This document shows, in pieces, positions 52,689-62,381 of a stretch of DNA of 64,000 bases. How positions within the stretch are numbered: position 1 is the stretch's first letter; every line of letters starts with the position of its first letter. Below the pieces are notes generated by a model that made no database searches, had not been told where the DNA came from, and saw only the letters and a list, made by a program, of their open reading frames with translations. Location: positions 2,558,001-2,622,000 of the forward strand of contig NZ_CP046902.1 in the NCBI RefSeq assembly GCF_009789555.1, given 5' to 3'. The stretch is from Stutzerimonas stutzeri. GTDB lineage: Bacteria; Pseudomonadota; Gammaproteobacteria; Pseudomonadales; Pseudomonadaceae. The position numbers and the translations under genes are program-made.

Positions 52689-53645
52689 TCAACCAAGACC
52701 GAGTCCGCTTTGCAGTGCCTGGTCCCATGGCGGGATCGGGCCAAAGCGGCTTTTCAGAAACTCCAGCAGCAATCGACTACGGGAGTCGGCTTCGCGGGTC
52801 AGGCGCAGTGCGTAGATGCCGCTTGGCTCAGGGGCGGGCAGTCCATGTTCGCAGAACAGCGGCAGCAGCTCGCCGCGCAGCAGGTGATCGCTGACCAGCC
52901 AGGTCGGCAGATGTGCGATTCCCAGGCCGGCCAAGGTGCCGCACAGCAGTGCCTCGGCATTGTTCGCAACCATGCGCAGGCGTCTCGGGCGAAGCAACTG
53001 TCGTTTCCCGGCGTGTTCGAATCGCCAGGCGTGGGGCGGCGCGAGCGCATCCCAGTCCAGCCCGTCATGCTCCGGCAGTTCCTCGACGGTACGCGGCCTG
53101 CCCCGTTGCTGGAGATACGCCGGGCTGGCACAGACGATGCGCATCATCGGTGCCAGCGCAGTGGCGACCAGGCGCGTGTCAGCCAATGGCCCGATGCGCA
53201 GCACCAGATCGACCTCGCCCAGATGCTCGCCCTGCAGGTCGACGAAGCTGTCTATCAGGCGCAGCTGGATGTCGACGCCTGGATAGGCCTGCAGGAAGTC
53301 GGCAAGCGCGGGTGCCAGGTGACGACGTCCGAAGGGCGCCGGCGCGTCGATTCGAATACGGCCTTCCGGGGCACTTTGCAATGAGGTCATTTCCGCCCGC
53401 GCCAGATGCAGTTCCTGGACGATGCGCCGGGCGTGTTCGGAAAAGACCTGGCCGGCCGTGGTGGGCTTGATTGCATGGGTGCTGCGGCTGACCAGCTGAC
53501 AATCGAGCGAACGTTCCAGCGAGTCGATGCGCCTCGCGACGGAGGAGGGCGTCAGCGCGTGGAGGCGAGCCGCGGCGGAGAAACTGCCGGTGTCCAGCAC
53601 GTCGAGAAACAGCCTGAATTGGTCGGCCAGGGCCTGGGTGTCCAT
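52689..53645 (-). CDS. LysR-type transcriptional regulator
   Basis: A 318-residue regulator with N-terminal helix-turn-helix (FLDVLDTGSFSAAARLHALTPSSVARRIDSLE, about 11-42) and an effector-binding domain. It starts MDTQALADQFRLF; longer frames upstream are not conserved in character. Divergent from a TauE/SafE permease 103 nt away, and so probably its regulator. The same regulator-permease layout occurs at 15.7-17.5 kb, with proteins from different subfamilies. Confidence 0.92.
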   Translation of the reverse strand: MDTQALADQFRLFLDVLDTGSFSAAARLHALTPSSVARRIDSLERSLDCQLVSRSTHAIKPTTAGQVFSEHARRIVQELHLARAEMTSLQSAPEGRIRIDAPAPFGRRHLAPALADFLQAYPGVDIQLRLIDSFVDLQGEHLGEVDLVLRIGPLADTRLVATALAPMMRIVCASPAYLQQRGRPRTVEELPEHDGLDWDALAPPHAWRFEHAGKRQLLRPRRLRMVANNAEALLCGTLAGLGIAHLPTWLVSDHLLRGELLPLFCEHGLPAPEPSGIYALRLTREADSRSRLLLEFLKSRFGPIPPWDQALQSGLGLG

Positions 53646-53748
53646 GTCATCAGCCTCTATGCGTAATATGCAAAGCCATTGTGCGCGCTTATGCATATAC
53701 CCGCTATAAGGGCCTGGGTAGCATGTTCGTTTTTATCCGGAGCGGTTC

Positions 53749-54504
53749 ATGGGACTCGTCGAATTCGGGCTGAACGTCGTGTTGGGTCTGGCGCTGGGAA
53801 CGCTGGGCGGTCTGTTTGGCATCGGCGGTGGCCTGATCGCGATTCCGGTAGTGGGCGTGTTGTTCGGTCTGGATCAGCAGGTCGCCCAGGGCACGGCGTT
53901 GGTGATGGTGGTGCCCAACGTATTGCTGGCGATCTGGCGCTACCACCAGCGCAATCGTATCGACCCCCGTCACGCGGCGGCATTGGGTATCGCCAGTTTC
54001 TGCTTTGCCATCGCAGGCGCCGCCATTGCGGTTTCGCTGGATGCCGGGCGCATGCGCATCGCGTTCGTGGGTTTTCTCGTCGCCCTGGCGGTCTATACGC
54101 TCTCGCGTGCGTTCTTTCGACCACAGGCTGGCGGCACCGAGCTGCGTCACCCCTGGCCCTGGCTTGCAGCGCTGGGCGCCGGTGCAGGGGCGTTGGGCGG
54201 GTTGTTCGGCGTCGGCGGTGCGGTACTCGCGACGCCCGTGCTGACCGCCGTCTTCGGAACTTCCCAGGTCGTGGCGCAGGGGCTTTCGCTTTCTCTGGCG
54301 GCGCCCAGCACTGCCGTTACATTGTTCACCTACGCGACCCATGGGCAAGTCAACTGGTCGTTGGGGTTGCCGCTTGCCGTCGGCGGGCTGTTGAGCATCA
54401 GCCTGGGGGTAAAACTGGCCCATGCACTGCCGGAACGGCTGCTGCGCGTCCTGTTCAGTGGCTTTCTGCTGATGAGCGCGGTGATGCTGGCGCTGGAAGT
54501 CTGA
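53749..54504 (+). CDS. TauE/SafE-type (TSUP) membrane permease
   Basis: A 251-residue permease with about eight helices and two internal repeats of the TSUP signature: ALGTLGGLFGIGGGLIAIPVVG (about 15-36) and GALGGLFGVGGAVLATPVLTAV (about 146-167). These glycine-rich GGxFGxGGG cores are typical. GAGCGG precedes the ATG. It is divergent from the LysR gene and converges on the MATE gene with a 19-nt gap. The substrate is unknown. Confidence 0.88.
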   Translation: MGLVEFGLNVVLGLALGTLGGLFGIGGGLIAIPVVGVLFGLDQQVAQGTALVMVVPNVLLAIWRYHQRNRIDPRHAAALGIASFCFAIAGAAIAVSLDAGRMRIAFVGFLVALAVYTLSRAFFRPQAGGTELRHPWPWLAALGAGAGALGGLFGVGGAVLATPVLTAVFGTSQVVAQGLSLSLAAPSTAVTLFTYATHGQVNWSLGLPLAVGGLLSISLGVKLAHALPERLLRVLFSGFLLMSAVMLALEV

Positions 54505-54523
54505 GCCCGCTGGCCAGGCAGCG

Positions 54524-55921
54524 CTAGGAAACGAGCGGGCTCGGCTGCCGGCGTATCTCGCGGCGGGCGCTGCGAACCAGGCGGACGGTGAGCAGTATCG
54601 CGGCGCAACTCAACCCTGCGATGAGCCCTTGCCAGAGCCCGGCTGGACCGCTCGGCTCGCCGAATCGCTCAGTCAGGCCAAGCAGGTAGCCTACCGGCAA
54701 ACCGAGCCCCCAATAGGCGAAGAGCGTGAAGATCATCGTCATGCGCGTGTCCTGGTAGCCGCGCAAGGCGCCTGCGGCGGTCACTTGCACCACGTCGGAG
54801 AACTGGAACAGCGCGGCGTAGAAGAACAGGCTCGCGGCGACCGCGATCACGGCGGGGTCGGTGGTGTAGATACGGGCAATCTGCTCGCCGAACAGGAGCA
54901 TGGCGCCTGCGGAGAAACAGGCGTAGACCAGGCTCGATACAACGCCCAGGCCCGCGACAAATCGTGCGTCTCGCGGCGCACCGCGCCCCAGCGCCTGCCC
55001 GATGCGGATGGTGATGGCCATCCCCAGCGACAGCGGGATCATGAAGATCAATGAGGTGAAGTTGAGCGCGATCTGATGCCCGGCCACAACGGTTGCACCC
55101 AGGCCACCGATCAGCAGGGCGATGACCGAGAAGATACTGGCCTCGGCAAACACCGCGACGCCGATCGGTACGCCAACCGACAGCAGGCGGCTCAGTACCG
55201 ACCAATCCGGCCAATCGAAGCGGGCGAACAGCCGGCTTGGCTGGTAATACTCGGCGCGTCGCACCCAGAACAACATGGCAAGCAGCATGAAGCCCATGAC
55301 CAGAGCCGTCGACCAGCCGCAGCCGACGCCCCCCATGGCCGGCAGGCCCAGCTTGCCGTAGATGAAGATATAGTTCAGCGGAACGTTCAGCGTCAGCGCC
55401 AGGATGCCCACCACCATGCTGGGCCGGGTATGACCGAGCCCATCGCTGTAGCAACGCAGCACCTGGTAAAGCGCCACGGCTGGAAACCCACAGGCGACCG
55501 CCCGCAGGTACGCCATGGTGGGGTCGATCAAGGCCGTTTCGACCTGCATGAGGTGCAGGACCGGTTCGGCATTCCACATCAGCAACGCGAACAGCGTTCC
55601 GATGCCGAACCCCATCCACAGTGCTTGCCGTACCAACGGGCCGATCTGTTCGTGTTGGTCGCTACCGAAGCGCTGAGCGACGTTGGGTGTCGTCGCCAGG
55701 ATGATCCCGGTCACCAACAGAAACACCGGGACCCAGATGGAGTTACCCAAGGCGACCGCGGCCAGATCGTGAGGGCTGACTCGCCCGGCCATCAGCGTAT
55801 CGACGAAGCCCATCGCGGTGTTCGCCAGTTGGGCGATCATCATCGGCAGGGCGAGGGCAAAAAGAGTGCGCATCTCCACGCGCACTCGCCTGAGTTTCAA
55901 CTCAGTCGACATTTCTGACAT
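54524..55921 (-). CDS. norM: MATE-family multidrug/Na+ (or H+) efflux pump
   Basis: A 465-residue twelve-helix exporter, closest in pattern to NorM/PmpM. Visible motifs are ALPMMIAQLANTAMGFVDTLMAG (about 24-46), VALGNSIWVPVFLL, RCYSDGLGHTRPSM and AGALRGYQDTRMTM, which are NorM-type repeats. Two ATGs, at 55921 and 55912, are nine bases apart; the second has GGA at better spacing and may be the real start. An AT-rich TGTATACAAT element lies just upstream. Confidence 0.9.
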   Translation of the reverse strand: MSEMSTELKLRRVRVEMRTLFALALPMMIAQLANTAMGFVDTLMAGRVSPHDLAAVALGNSIWVPVFLLVTGIILATTPNVAQRFGSDQHEQIGPLVRQALWMGFGIGTLFALLMWNAEPVLHLMQVETALIDPTMAYLRAVACGFPAVALYQVLRCYSDGLGHTRPSMVVGILALTLNVPLNYIFIYGKLGLPAMGGVGCGWSTALVMGFMLLAMLFWVRRAEYYQPSRLFARFDWPDWSVLSRLLSVGVPIGVAVFAEASIFSVIALLIGGLGATVVAGHQIALNFTSLIFMIPLSLGMAITIRIGQALGRGAPRDARFVAGLGVVSSLVYACFSAGAMLLFGEQIARIYTTDPAVIAVAASLFFYAALFQFSDVVQVTAAGALRGYQDTRMTMIFTLFAYWGLGLPVGYLLGLTERFGEPSGPAGLWQGLIAGLSCAAILLTVRLVRSARREIRRQPSPLVS

Positions 55922-56033
55922 TCCGGATTGTATACAGAAGCGCGCTAGTTTACGCCGCTAGCAAGCCTCTCGGGAAGGCAGCACAACGGCGCTGCGCGGT
56001 CTAGAATGGGCCGATCACACACGGAGGCCACCC

Positions 56034-57179
56034 ATGCGTATCCTTGCCGACGAAAACATCCCGCTGGTTGACGCCTTCTTCGCCGAGCACGGGGAGATTC
56101 GCCGTATGCCGGGCCGAAGCATCAACACGGCGGCGGTCGAGCAGGCCGATGTGCTGCTGGTCCGTTCGGTCACACGGGTAGACCGCGATCTGCTCGAAGG
56201 AAGCGCTGTACGCTTCGTGGGTACCTGCACGATAGGCACCGATCATCTGGATCTGGATTACTTCGAGGAGGCGGGTATCGGTTGGGCGAGTGCACCGGGC
56301 TGCAACGCCCGTGGCGTAGTCGACTACGTGCTCGGCAGCTTGCTCGCGCTGGCCGAGGGTGAAGGGGTCGAACTGGGCGATCGCCGTTACGGCGTGGTCG
56401 GCGCCGGCGAAGTGGGCGGCCGACTGGTGGAGGTCCTGCGCGGCCTGGGCTGGGATGTACGGGTCTGCGATCCGCCCCGGCAGGCGCGCGAGCTCGGCGA
56501 GTTCGTCAGCCTCGACGAGATACTTGCAGAGTGCGACGTCATCAGCCTTCACACACCTCTGACGCTGGAGGGCGAGCATGCAACGTTCCATTTGCTGGAC
56601 AGGGCACGCCTGGAGCGGCTGCGCCCGGGGAGCTGGCTGATCAATGCCGCGCGCGGCGCCGTCGTCGACAATGCAGCGTTGCGCGAACAGTTGGCCGGGC
56701 GGCCCGATATCCAGGCCGTGCTCGACGTGTGGGAGGGGGAGCCGCAGGTCGATGTCGAGCTGGCGGAATTGTGCTGGATCGCGACACCGCATATCGCGGG
56801 CTACAGCCTGGACGGCAAGTTACGCGGGACGGCGCAGATCTACCAGGCATTCTGCGCCAGCCGCGGTCTGGAGCCGACCGTATCGCTGGCCACACTGATG
56901 CCCGCCGCGCCACTGCGCGGGCTTTGCTTCGGCGCCTCGGCCAGGCCAGAGGATGTGCTGGCAACGGTCTGTCGAGCCGTCTATGACCCGCGAAGAGACG
57001 ATGCCGCATTCCGTCGCAGCCTCAATGCAGACGAGGCGCAGCGCCGTGAAGGTTTCGATCGGTTGCGCAAGCGATACCCGCCACGCCGCGAAATAGATGG
57101 ACTGCAGGTCGGGTTCGATTCCGCGCAGCCCCAGCTTGAGCGACTCGTGCGGGCACTGGGCGCAACCTTGAAGCCGTGA
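56034..57179 (+). CDS. pdxB: Erythronate-4-phosphate dehydrogenase
   Basis: Oxidises 4-phosphoerythronate in the DXP-dependent route to pyridoxal phosphate; SerC acts later in the same route. The 381 residues show a 2-hydroxyacid dehydrogenase core: TIGTDHLDLDYFEEAGIGWASAPGCNARGVVDYVLG (about 66-101), GVVGAGEVGGRL for NAD, NAARGAVVDN, PHIAGYSLDGKLRGT, and a C-terminal PdxB dimerisation domain (about 290-381). GGAGG is close to the ATG. Confidence 0.96.
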   Translation: MRILADENIPLVDAFFAEHGEIRRMPGRSINTAAVEQADVLLVRSVTRVDRDLLEGSAVRFVGTCTIGTDHLDLDYFEEAGIGWASAPGCNARGVVDYVLGSLLALAEGEGVELGDRRYGVVGAGEVGGRLVEVLRGLGWDVRVCDPPRQARELGEFVSLDEILAECDVISLHTPLTLEGEHATFHLLDRARLERLRPGSWLINAARGAVVDNAALREQLAGRPDIQAVLDVWEGEPQVDVELAELCWIATPHIAGYSLDGKLRGTAQIYQAFCASRGLEPTVSLATLMPAAPLRGLCFGASARPEDVLATVCRAVYDPRRDDAAFRRSLNADEAQRREGFDRLRKRYPPRREIDGLQVGFDSAQPQLERLVRALGATLKP

Positions 57180-57292
57180 ATCGGCCGTAGCGGTAATCGC
57201 GATGCCATTGGCGTTGGCGGTGACGGGCTGGATGCAATTTCCGGCCTGCTCCGCTAGCATTACCCGTCCTCTGCTTTATCCGCGATGGTGTT

Positions 57293-59293
57293 ATGAGTTA
57301 TCAGGTACTAGCCCGTAAATGGCGTCCGCGCTCGTTCCGCGAAATGGTCGGGCAGACGCATGTGCTCAAGGCCCTGATCAACGCGCTGGACAGCCAGCGC
57401 CTGCACCATGCGTATCTGTTTACCGGCACTCGCGGGGTCGGCAAGACCACTATCGCGCGGATCATCGCCAAGTGCCTCAACTGTGAAACCGGCATCAGTT
57501 CCACGCCCTGCGGGCAGTGCTCGGTCTGCCGGGAGATCGACGAGGGCCGATTCGTCGATCTGATCGAAGTTGACGCGGCGAGTCGCACCAAGGTCGAAGA
57601 TACGCGCGAGTTGCTGGACAACGTGCAGTACGCACCGAGCCGTGGCCGTTACAAGGTTTATCTGATCGACGAAGTGCACATGCTGTCGTCACACTCCTTC
57701 AACGCGCTGCTCAAGACCCTCGAAGAGCCGCCGCCGCACGTCAAGTTCCTGCTGGCCACGACGGACCCGCAGAAGCTGCCGGTGACCATCCTGTCGCGCT
57801 GCCTGCAGTTCTCCCTGAAGAACATGCCACCCGAGCGTGTGGTCGAGCACCTGACCCATGTGCTAGGCGTCGAGCAGGTCCCCTTCGAAGAAGATGCCCT
57901 CTGGCTGCTGGGCCGCGCCGCTGACGGTTCCATGCGTGATGCCATGAGCCTGACCGATCAGGCCATCGCATTTGGCGAGGGCAAGGTACTCGCCGCCGAC
58001 GTGCGCAGCATGCTCGGCACCCTCGATCATGGCCAGGTCTACGGTGTGCTGCAGGCGCTTCTGGAAGGCAATGCCCGGGCACTACTGGAGGCGGTTCGTC
58101 ATCTGGCCGAACAGGGTCCCGACTGGGGCGGTGTGCTGGCCGAAATGCTCAACGTCCTGCACCGTGTCGCCGTGGCCCAGGCGCTGCCTGAAGCGGTAGA
58201 CAACGGCCAGGGCGATCGCGACCGGGTACTGGCGCTGGCCCAGGCATTGCCGGCCGAAGATGTTCAGTTCTATTACCAGATGGGCCTGATCGGTCGACGC
58301 GATCTGCCATTGGCGCCCGATCCGCGTAGCGGTTTCGAAATGGTTCTGTTGCGCATGCTTGCGTTTCGCCCTGCCGACAGTGACGACGCGCCGCGAACAC
58401 CGCTAAAGCACCTGGGAGTCAGTCCGGCCACGACTGATTCCAGCGCAACCCAGGTGGCCGGTACGGCGACATCGGCTGCGCCGGCACCTGAGCCGCTCGC
58501 CCCCTCGGAGTCTTCGGCGCAAGCCGCTGTCGTGACCTCGCCTGTTCGAGCGACCGAATCGGCAGCCGCGGGCAAGGTCGAATCGGTACCGGCGGCGCCG
58601 CAATCCAAAGCCGAGCCCGTGGTGCCGGTTGTGGACGTGCCCTGGAACGAGCCACCGGACACGCCGCCAGTCGCGGTGGAAAGCGAGGCGCTGGAGCAGC
58701 GGACCGCAATGATCGAAGAGCCCGAGCACCGGGCGGCGGTGGTCGAGGTGAACGAGTCGGACGACGACGAGCCGCCGTTGACCGATGAAGATTATTTCGA
58801 GGTCGAAACCCAGGCCGAAGCCTATCTCGATGGGCTGGATGAGCTGCCGTCAGAGCCGCAGCCTGCCGAGCCAGCCCCGGCGATCGAGCCGGCAACCGGG
58901 CTGGCCGCAGAGTGGCTCGATATGTACCTGAAGCTTGGCCTGGGGGGATTGACCGGCAGCATCGCGGCCAATTGCACATTGGTATCGGTCGATGGCGATC
59001 GCTGGCTCATGCACCTGGACCCGGCGCAAAGCGCGCTATTCAACGCAACTCAGCATCGACGCCTGAACGATGCGCTCAATCAATACCACGGGCGTACATT
59101 GCAGCTGGACATAGAGTTGCAGACACCGCAGCAGGAAACACCCGCGCAGGCAGCCGCACGACGCCGCGGTGAGCGCCAGCGGGCGGCAGAGCAATCGATC
59201 CAGGCCGATCCCGTGGTGCAGCAGTTGATGCAACAGTTCGCGGCTGTCATTCGTGACGGTACCATCGAACCCGTAGAACACTCCGAACCCTGA
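57293..59293 (+). CDS. dnaX: DNA polymerase III tau/gamma subunit
   Basis: Clamp-loader ATPase of the replisome. The 666 residues include the P-loop GTRGVGKTTIAR (about 44-55), zinc cysteines in CETGISSTPCGQCSVC (about 64-79), the DEVHML Walker B and the SRC sensor region. A proline/glutamate-rich, poorly conserved linker (about 365-530) and a C-terminal tau domain follow. I see no A-AAA-AAG slippery heptamer of the E. coli type, so separate production of gamma is not predicted by that route. ybaB and recR follow as usual. Confidence 0.96.
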   Translation: MSYQVLARKWRPRSFREMVGQTHVLKALINALDSQRLHHAYLFTGTRGVGKTTIARIIAKCLNCETGISSTPCGQCSVCREIDEGRFVDLIEVDAASRTKVEDTRELLDNVQYAPSRGRYKVYLIDEVHMLSSHSFNALLKTLEEPPPHVKFLLATTDPQKLPVTILSRCLQFSLKNMPPERVVEHLTHVLGVEQVPFEEDALWLLGRAADGSMRDAMSLTDQAIAFGEGKVLAADVRSMLGTLDHGQVYGVLQALLEGNARALLEAVRHLAEQGPDWGGVLAEMLNVLHRVAVAQALPEAVDNGQGDRDRVLALAQALPAEDVQFYYQMGLIGRRDLPLAPDPRSGFEMVLLRMLAFRPADSDDAPRTPLKHLGVSPATTDSSATQVAGTATSAAPAPEPLAPSESSAQAAVVTSPVRATESAAAGKVESVPAAPQSKAEPVVPVVDVPWNEPPDTPPVAVESEALEQRTAMIEEPEHRAAVVEVNESDDDEPPLTDEDYFEVETQAEAYLDGLDELPSEPQPAEPAPAIEPATGLAAEWLDMYLKLGLGGLTGSIAANCTLVSVDGDRWLMHLDPAQSALFNATQHRRLNDALNQYHGRTLQLDIELQTPQQETPAQAAARRRGERQRAAEQSIQADPVVQQLMQQFAAVIRDGTIEPVEHSEP

Positions 59294-59308
59294 TCCGAGG
59301 TAAATACC

Positions 59309-59635
59309 ATGATGAAAGGTGGCATGGCCGGCCTGATGAAACAGGCACAGCAGATGCAGGAAAGAATGCAGAAGATGCAGGAGGAGTTGGCCAACGCCGA
59401 GGTCACCGGCCAATCTGGCGCCGGCCTGGTAAGTGTCGTGATGAACGGCCGGCACGACGTCAAACGCGTCAGCCTGGACGACAGTCTGATGCAGGAGGAC
59501 AAGGAGATTCTCGAAGACCTGATCGCCGCCGCGGTCAACGATGCGGTGCGCAAGATCGAGCAGAACAGCAAGGAAAAAATGGCGGGCATGACCGATGGCA
59601 TGCAGTTGCCACCGGGCTTCAAAATGCCGTTCTGA
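59309..59635 (+). CDS. ybaB: YbaB/EbfC nucleoid-associated protein
   Basis: A 108-residue dimeric DNA-binding protein. It starts MMKGGMAGLMKQAQQMQERMQ, with the methionine/glutamine-rich N-terminal helix of the family, then EVTGQSGAGLVSVVMNGRHDVKRVSLDD and the C-terminal GMQLPPGFKMPF. It lies 15 nt after dnaX and before recR, the universal order. Confidence 0.95.
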   Translation: MMKGGMAGLMKQAQQMQERMQKMQEELANAEVTGQSGAGLVSVVMNGRHDVKRVSLDDSLMQEDKEILEDLIAAAVNDAVRKIEQNSKEKMAGMTDGMQLPPGFKMPF

Positions 59636-59789
59636 TCTGCGCAGGGTGTCGTCCTGACACCCCGGCAGCAGAGCCCTGCGAGCCATGACAGGCGCAGCGT
59701 CCGGGCGCCTGTCTCGGCCCGGACGCAGCCTGGTCCGGCCGCCCTTCAACGTCCGATCCGTCTCGTTTCATCCTCGCTCCCGGTGCCTC

Positions 59790-60389
59790 ATGTCTTTCAG
59801 TCCACTGATTCGTCAACTCATCGATGCGCTACGCATTCTTCCGGGGGTCGGCCAGAAAACCGCCCAGCGCATGGCGCTGCAAATGCTCGAGCGTGACCGC
59901 AGCGGCGGACTGCGTTTGGCCCAGGCACTGACGCGGGCAATGGAAGAGGTGGGCTATTGCCGGCAGTGTCGTACCCTGAGCGAGGATGAGCTCTGTCCCC
60001 AATGCGCCGATCCTCGGCGGGACGATTCACTGCTGTGTATCGTGCAAAGCCCGGTGGATGTATTCGCCGTCGAGCAGACCGGCTTTCGCGGTCGCTACTT
60101 CGTGCTCAAGGGGCATCTGTCTCCGCTCGATGGGCTGGGGCCGGAGGCCATCGGCATTCCCGAGCTGCTGGTGCGAGTTGCTGAGGGCCAGTTCAGCGAG
60201 GCCATACTGGCGACGAACCCAACGGTGGAAGGCGAGGCTACCGCCCATTACATCGCGCAATTACTGATTCCAAAGGGGCTGACGCTCAGCCGTATTGCGC
60301 ATGGCGTCCCGCTGGGGGGCGAGCTTGATCTGGTCGACGGCGGAACCCTTGCTCACGCGTTCGCCGGCCGAAAGACGATTACGCTTTAG
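59790..60389 (+). CDS. recR: Recombination protein RecR
   Basis: Acts with RecF and RecO to load RecA on gapped DNA. The 199 residues start MSFSPLIRQLIDALRILPGVG (helix-hairpin-helix), then the C4 zinc finger YCRQCRTLSEDELCPQC (about 55-71) and the Toprim domain (LLCIVQSPVDVFAVEQTG to ILATNPTVEGEATAHYI). An in-frame codon at 59685 would extend it wrongly into the 154-nt gap after ybaB. Confidence 0.96.
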   Translation: MSFSPLIRQLIDALRILPGVGQKTAQRMALQMLERDRSGGLRLAQALTRAMEEVGYCRQCRTLSEDELCPQCADPRRDDSLLCIVQSPVDVFAVEQTGFRGRYFVLKGHLSPLDGLGPEAIGIPELLVRVAEGQFSEAILATNPTVEGEATAHYIAQLLIPKGLTLSRIAHGVPLGGELDLVDGGTLAHAFAGRKTITL

Positions 60390-60479
60390 GGATTTATAAC
60401 TTCTGGTTAGTGGCTTATGGCTGTCAAGTAGTGCCGATGCGGGCAGAGTTCGTGTAAAGTTCTAAGCCAGAAATGGCTA

Positions 60480-60515
60480 ATAACCAAATGATCTATATTG
60501 CTTTCATTTGGTTAT
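60480..60515. promoter_or_regulatory. 12-bp inverted repeat in the ABC-operon promoter
   Basis: ATAACCAAATGA (60480-60491) and TCATTTGGTTAT (60504-60515) form a perfect inverted repeat with a 12-nt AT-rich spacer, 37 nt before the ABC binding-protein start. A small AGCCA-GAAA-TGGCT hairpin (60465-60478) lies just before it. The layout fits a regulator operator. GTTAT/ATAAC half-sites occur in CysB-type sites, which would suit a sulfur-source transporter, but this is inference. Confidence 0.55.
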
Positions 60516-60552
60516 ATGTGGCGTAACGCTGCCGACGAACTCGAGGTCTCTG

Positions 60553-61542
60553 ATGAAGGCGAAATACTGGCTGGTTCCCGCTCTGTTGCTGCTTGGCGCG
60601 GTCGCGCAAGCGCAGGAAAAATTCAAGGTCGGCTACATCCGTGTGATGGATGATGCCCAGGCCATGGTTGCCTACGAAGGCGAGTTGTACAAGAAACACG
60701 GGCTCGACGTAGAACTGGTCGAGTTCAGTTCGGGCACCGATCTTATCAAGGCGATTATCGGCGGCCAGTTGGATACCGGCGTTCTCGGTTTTACTAACGC
60801 CGTTGCCTGGGCCTCCAAAGGCGCAGACCTCAAGGTCGTCGGCGGTGCCCAGCAGGGCTACCACTCTATCGTGGCGCGGGAAGGGACCGGCATCGAGAAC
60901 ATCGCCGACCTGAAAGGCAAGATCCTTGCCTCGCAGAAAGAGGGCAGCACGGCGGACGCGGTCCTGCGCGGCGTTACGCTGAAGGCCGCCAACCTGGCGC
61001 CGAGCGATGTCAACATCATGGGCACCAGCCCGGCAGTCGCGGTGCAGTCCCTCGTGTCCGGCCGCGCCGATGCAGCATTTCTCTTCGAGCCCTACGATCG
61101 CATTGCCCAGCTCGTGGCGCCGGTCGAACAGATTTACGAAATCGGCGAAGTATGGCCATTCCCGTGCATGGTCGTGATCACATCCGGCGAAACCCTGGAA
61201 AAGCGCAAGGATGACGTCTGGAAGTCGCTGGACGCACAGCGCGAGGCCATCGAACTGCTGGAAAACCAGCCAGCCGAAGCGGCGAAGCTTATCGCTGACT
61301 ACTTCATTGCCGAGCCAACGCTGAAGACGCTCAACCGGGGCGACCTGCCTCGCGAAGTCGTCATTGAAGAAGCCATCGCGACCCAGACCTTCACCGCCAA
61401 GCTGGGCAGCGACGATCTGGCGCGCATCCAGGAACTGGCAGATATCCTTCAGGACCTCGGGTCGCTCAAGACACGCGACGGCAAGCCGTTCGATACCAGC
61501 GCCATCCTGGACTTGTCCTGGCAACAGGCCCGCGAACTCTAG
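60553..61542 (+). CDS. ABC transporter substrate-binding protein, nitrate/sulfonate/taurine type
   Basis: A 329-residue periplasmic binding protein with a signal peptide (MKAKYWLVPALLLLGAVAQA, cut before QE). The mature N-terminus KFKVGYIRVMDDAQAMVAYEGELYKKHGLDVELVEFSSGTD is SsuA/TauA/NrtA-like, as are IIGGQLDTGVLGFTNAVAWA and TSPAVAVQSLVSGRADAAFLFEP. First gene of the operon with ATPase, permease and a second periplasmic protein. Ligand: sulfonate, nitrate, thiamine precursor or related anion; not decided by sequence. Confidence 0.88.
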   Translation: MKAKYWLVPALLLLGAVAQAQEKFKVGYIRVMDDAQAMVAYEGELYKKHGLDVELVEFSSGTDLIKAIIGGQLDTGVLGFTNAVAWASKGADLKVVGGAQQGYHSIVAREGTGIENIADLKGKILASQKEGSTADAVLRGVTLKAANLAPSDVNIMGTSPAVAVQSLVSGRADAAFLFEPYDRIAQLVAPVEQIYEIGEVWPFPCMVVITSGETLEKRKDDVWKSLDAQREAIELLENQPAEAAKLIADYFIAEPTLKTLNRGDLPREVVIEEAIATQTFTAKLGSDDLARIQELADILQDLGSLKTRDGKPFDTSAILDLSWQQAREL

Positions 61543-61637
61543 GTCGCCAGCAGGTCGTTTCACACACTGCCCGGCCCCAGCGCCGGGCAGTGTCATTACG
61601 CCCGTCTGATTGGGCAGTTTTCGAGGTCTTCAACGCG

Positions 61638-62381
61638 ATGCAACTCAGGTTTGAAGAAGTAGACAAGCATTTCGGGCAGCTGGAAGTCATCAAAGGCTTC
61701 AATGGCGAATTCGCCCAAGGTGAGTTGGTCGCCCTTGTCGGGCCTTCCGGTTGTGGCAAATCGACACTGTTGCACCTTGTGGCAGGATTGGAGAATCCGA
61801 CTGCCGGGCGCGTGCTCGCCGATGGCAAGAAGATTCCTGGCCCGAGTCCTCGGCGCACGCTGGTTTTTCAGGAGCACGCCCTGTATCCCTGGCTTTCGCT
61901 GCAGGCGAACGTAGCCATGGCGCTGGAACTGCAAGGCGTCGCCAAGGCTGACGCCTTCGATCAGGCGAAAGCCTGGCTCACGCGCGTGAGCCTGGATGGT
62001 TTCGAGCACTACTACCCGCATCAGGTATCCGGCGGCATGCGCCAGCGTACCGCGCTGGCGCGTGCGTTCATCGCCAAGCCTGAAGTGCTGTTGCTCGATG
62101 AGCCCTTCGGTGCGCTCGACGCGCTGACACGGATGGCCTTGCAGGATGTGCTGCGCGAGCTGATCGACGAGCATCAACCCACCGTGCTGTTGGTCACCCA
62201 TGACGTAGACGAGGCGCTGTACCTGGCTGACCACGTATTGGTGTTCAGTGCACGCCCAGCGCGGGTGCTGAAGACCTTCAACTTTACCCACTGCGAGAAG
62301 AGCCACGATCTTTCCGAGTTCGCTGCCGAGCGGCGGGAAATTCTACGTTTGTTGGGGATCAAGACGGAGGTAGGGCACTGA
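61638..62381 (+). CDS. ABC transporter ATP-binding protein
   Basis: A 247-residue ATPase: Walker A GPSGCGKST (about 36-44), Q-loop VFQEHALYPWLS, signature VSGGMRQRTALARAF, Walker B VLLLDEPFGALD and switch histidine VTHDVDEA. The EHALYPWLSL form is typical of nitrate/sulfonate importers. The start is the ATG of MQLRFEEVDKHFG; an upstream frame to 61590 lacks conserved sequence. The stop shares its last base with the permease start. Confidence 0.95.
   Translation: MQLRFEEVDKHFGQLEVIKGFNGEFAQGELVALVGPSGCGKSTLLHLVAGLENPTAGRVLADGKKIPGPSPRRTLVFQEHALYPWLSLQANVAMALELQGVAKADAFDQAKAWLTRVSLDGFEHYYPHQVSGGMRQRTALARAFIAKPEVLLLDEPFGALDALTRMALQDVLRELIDEHQPTVLLVTHDVDEALYLADHVLVFSARPARVLKTFNFTHCEKSHDLSEFAAERREILRLLGIKTEVGH

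Noticed and set aside
57293..59293. Programmed frameshift in dnaX
   Set aside because: No A-AAA-AAG type slippery heptamer seen; the full-length tau frame is intact.
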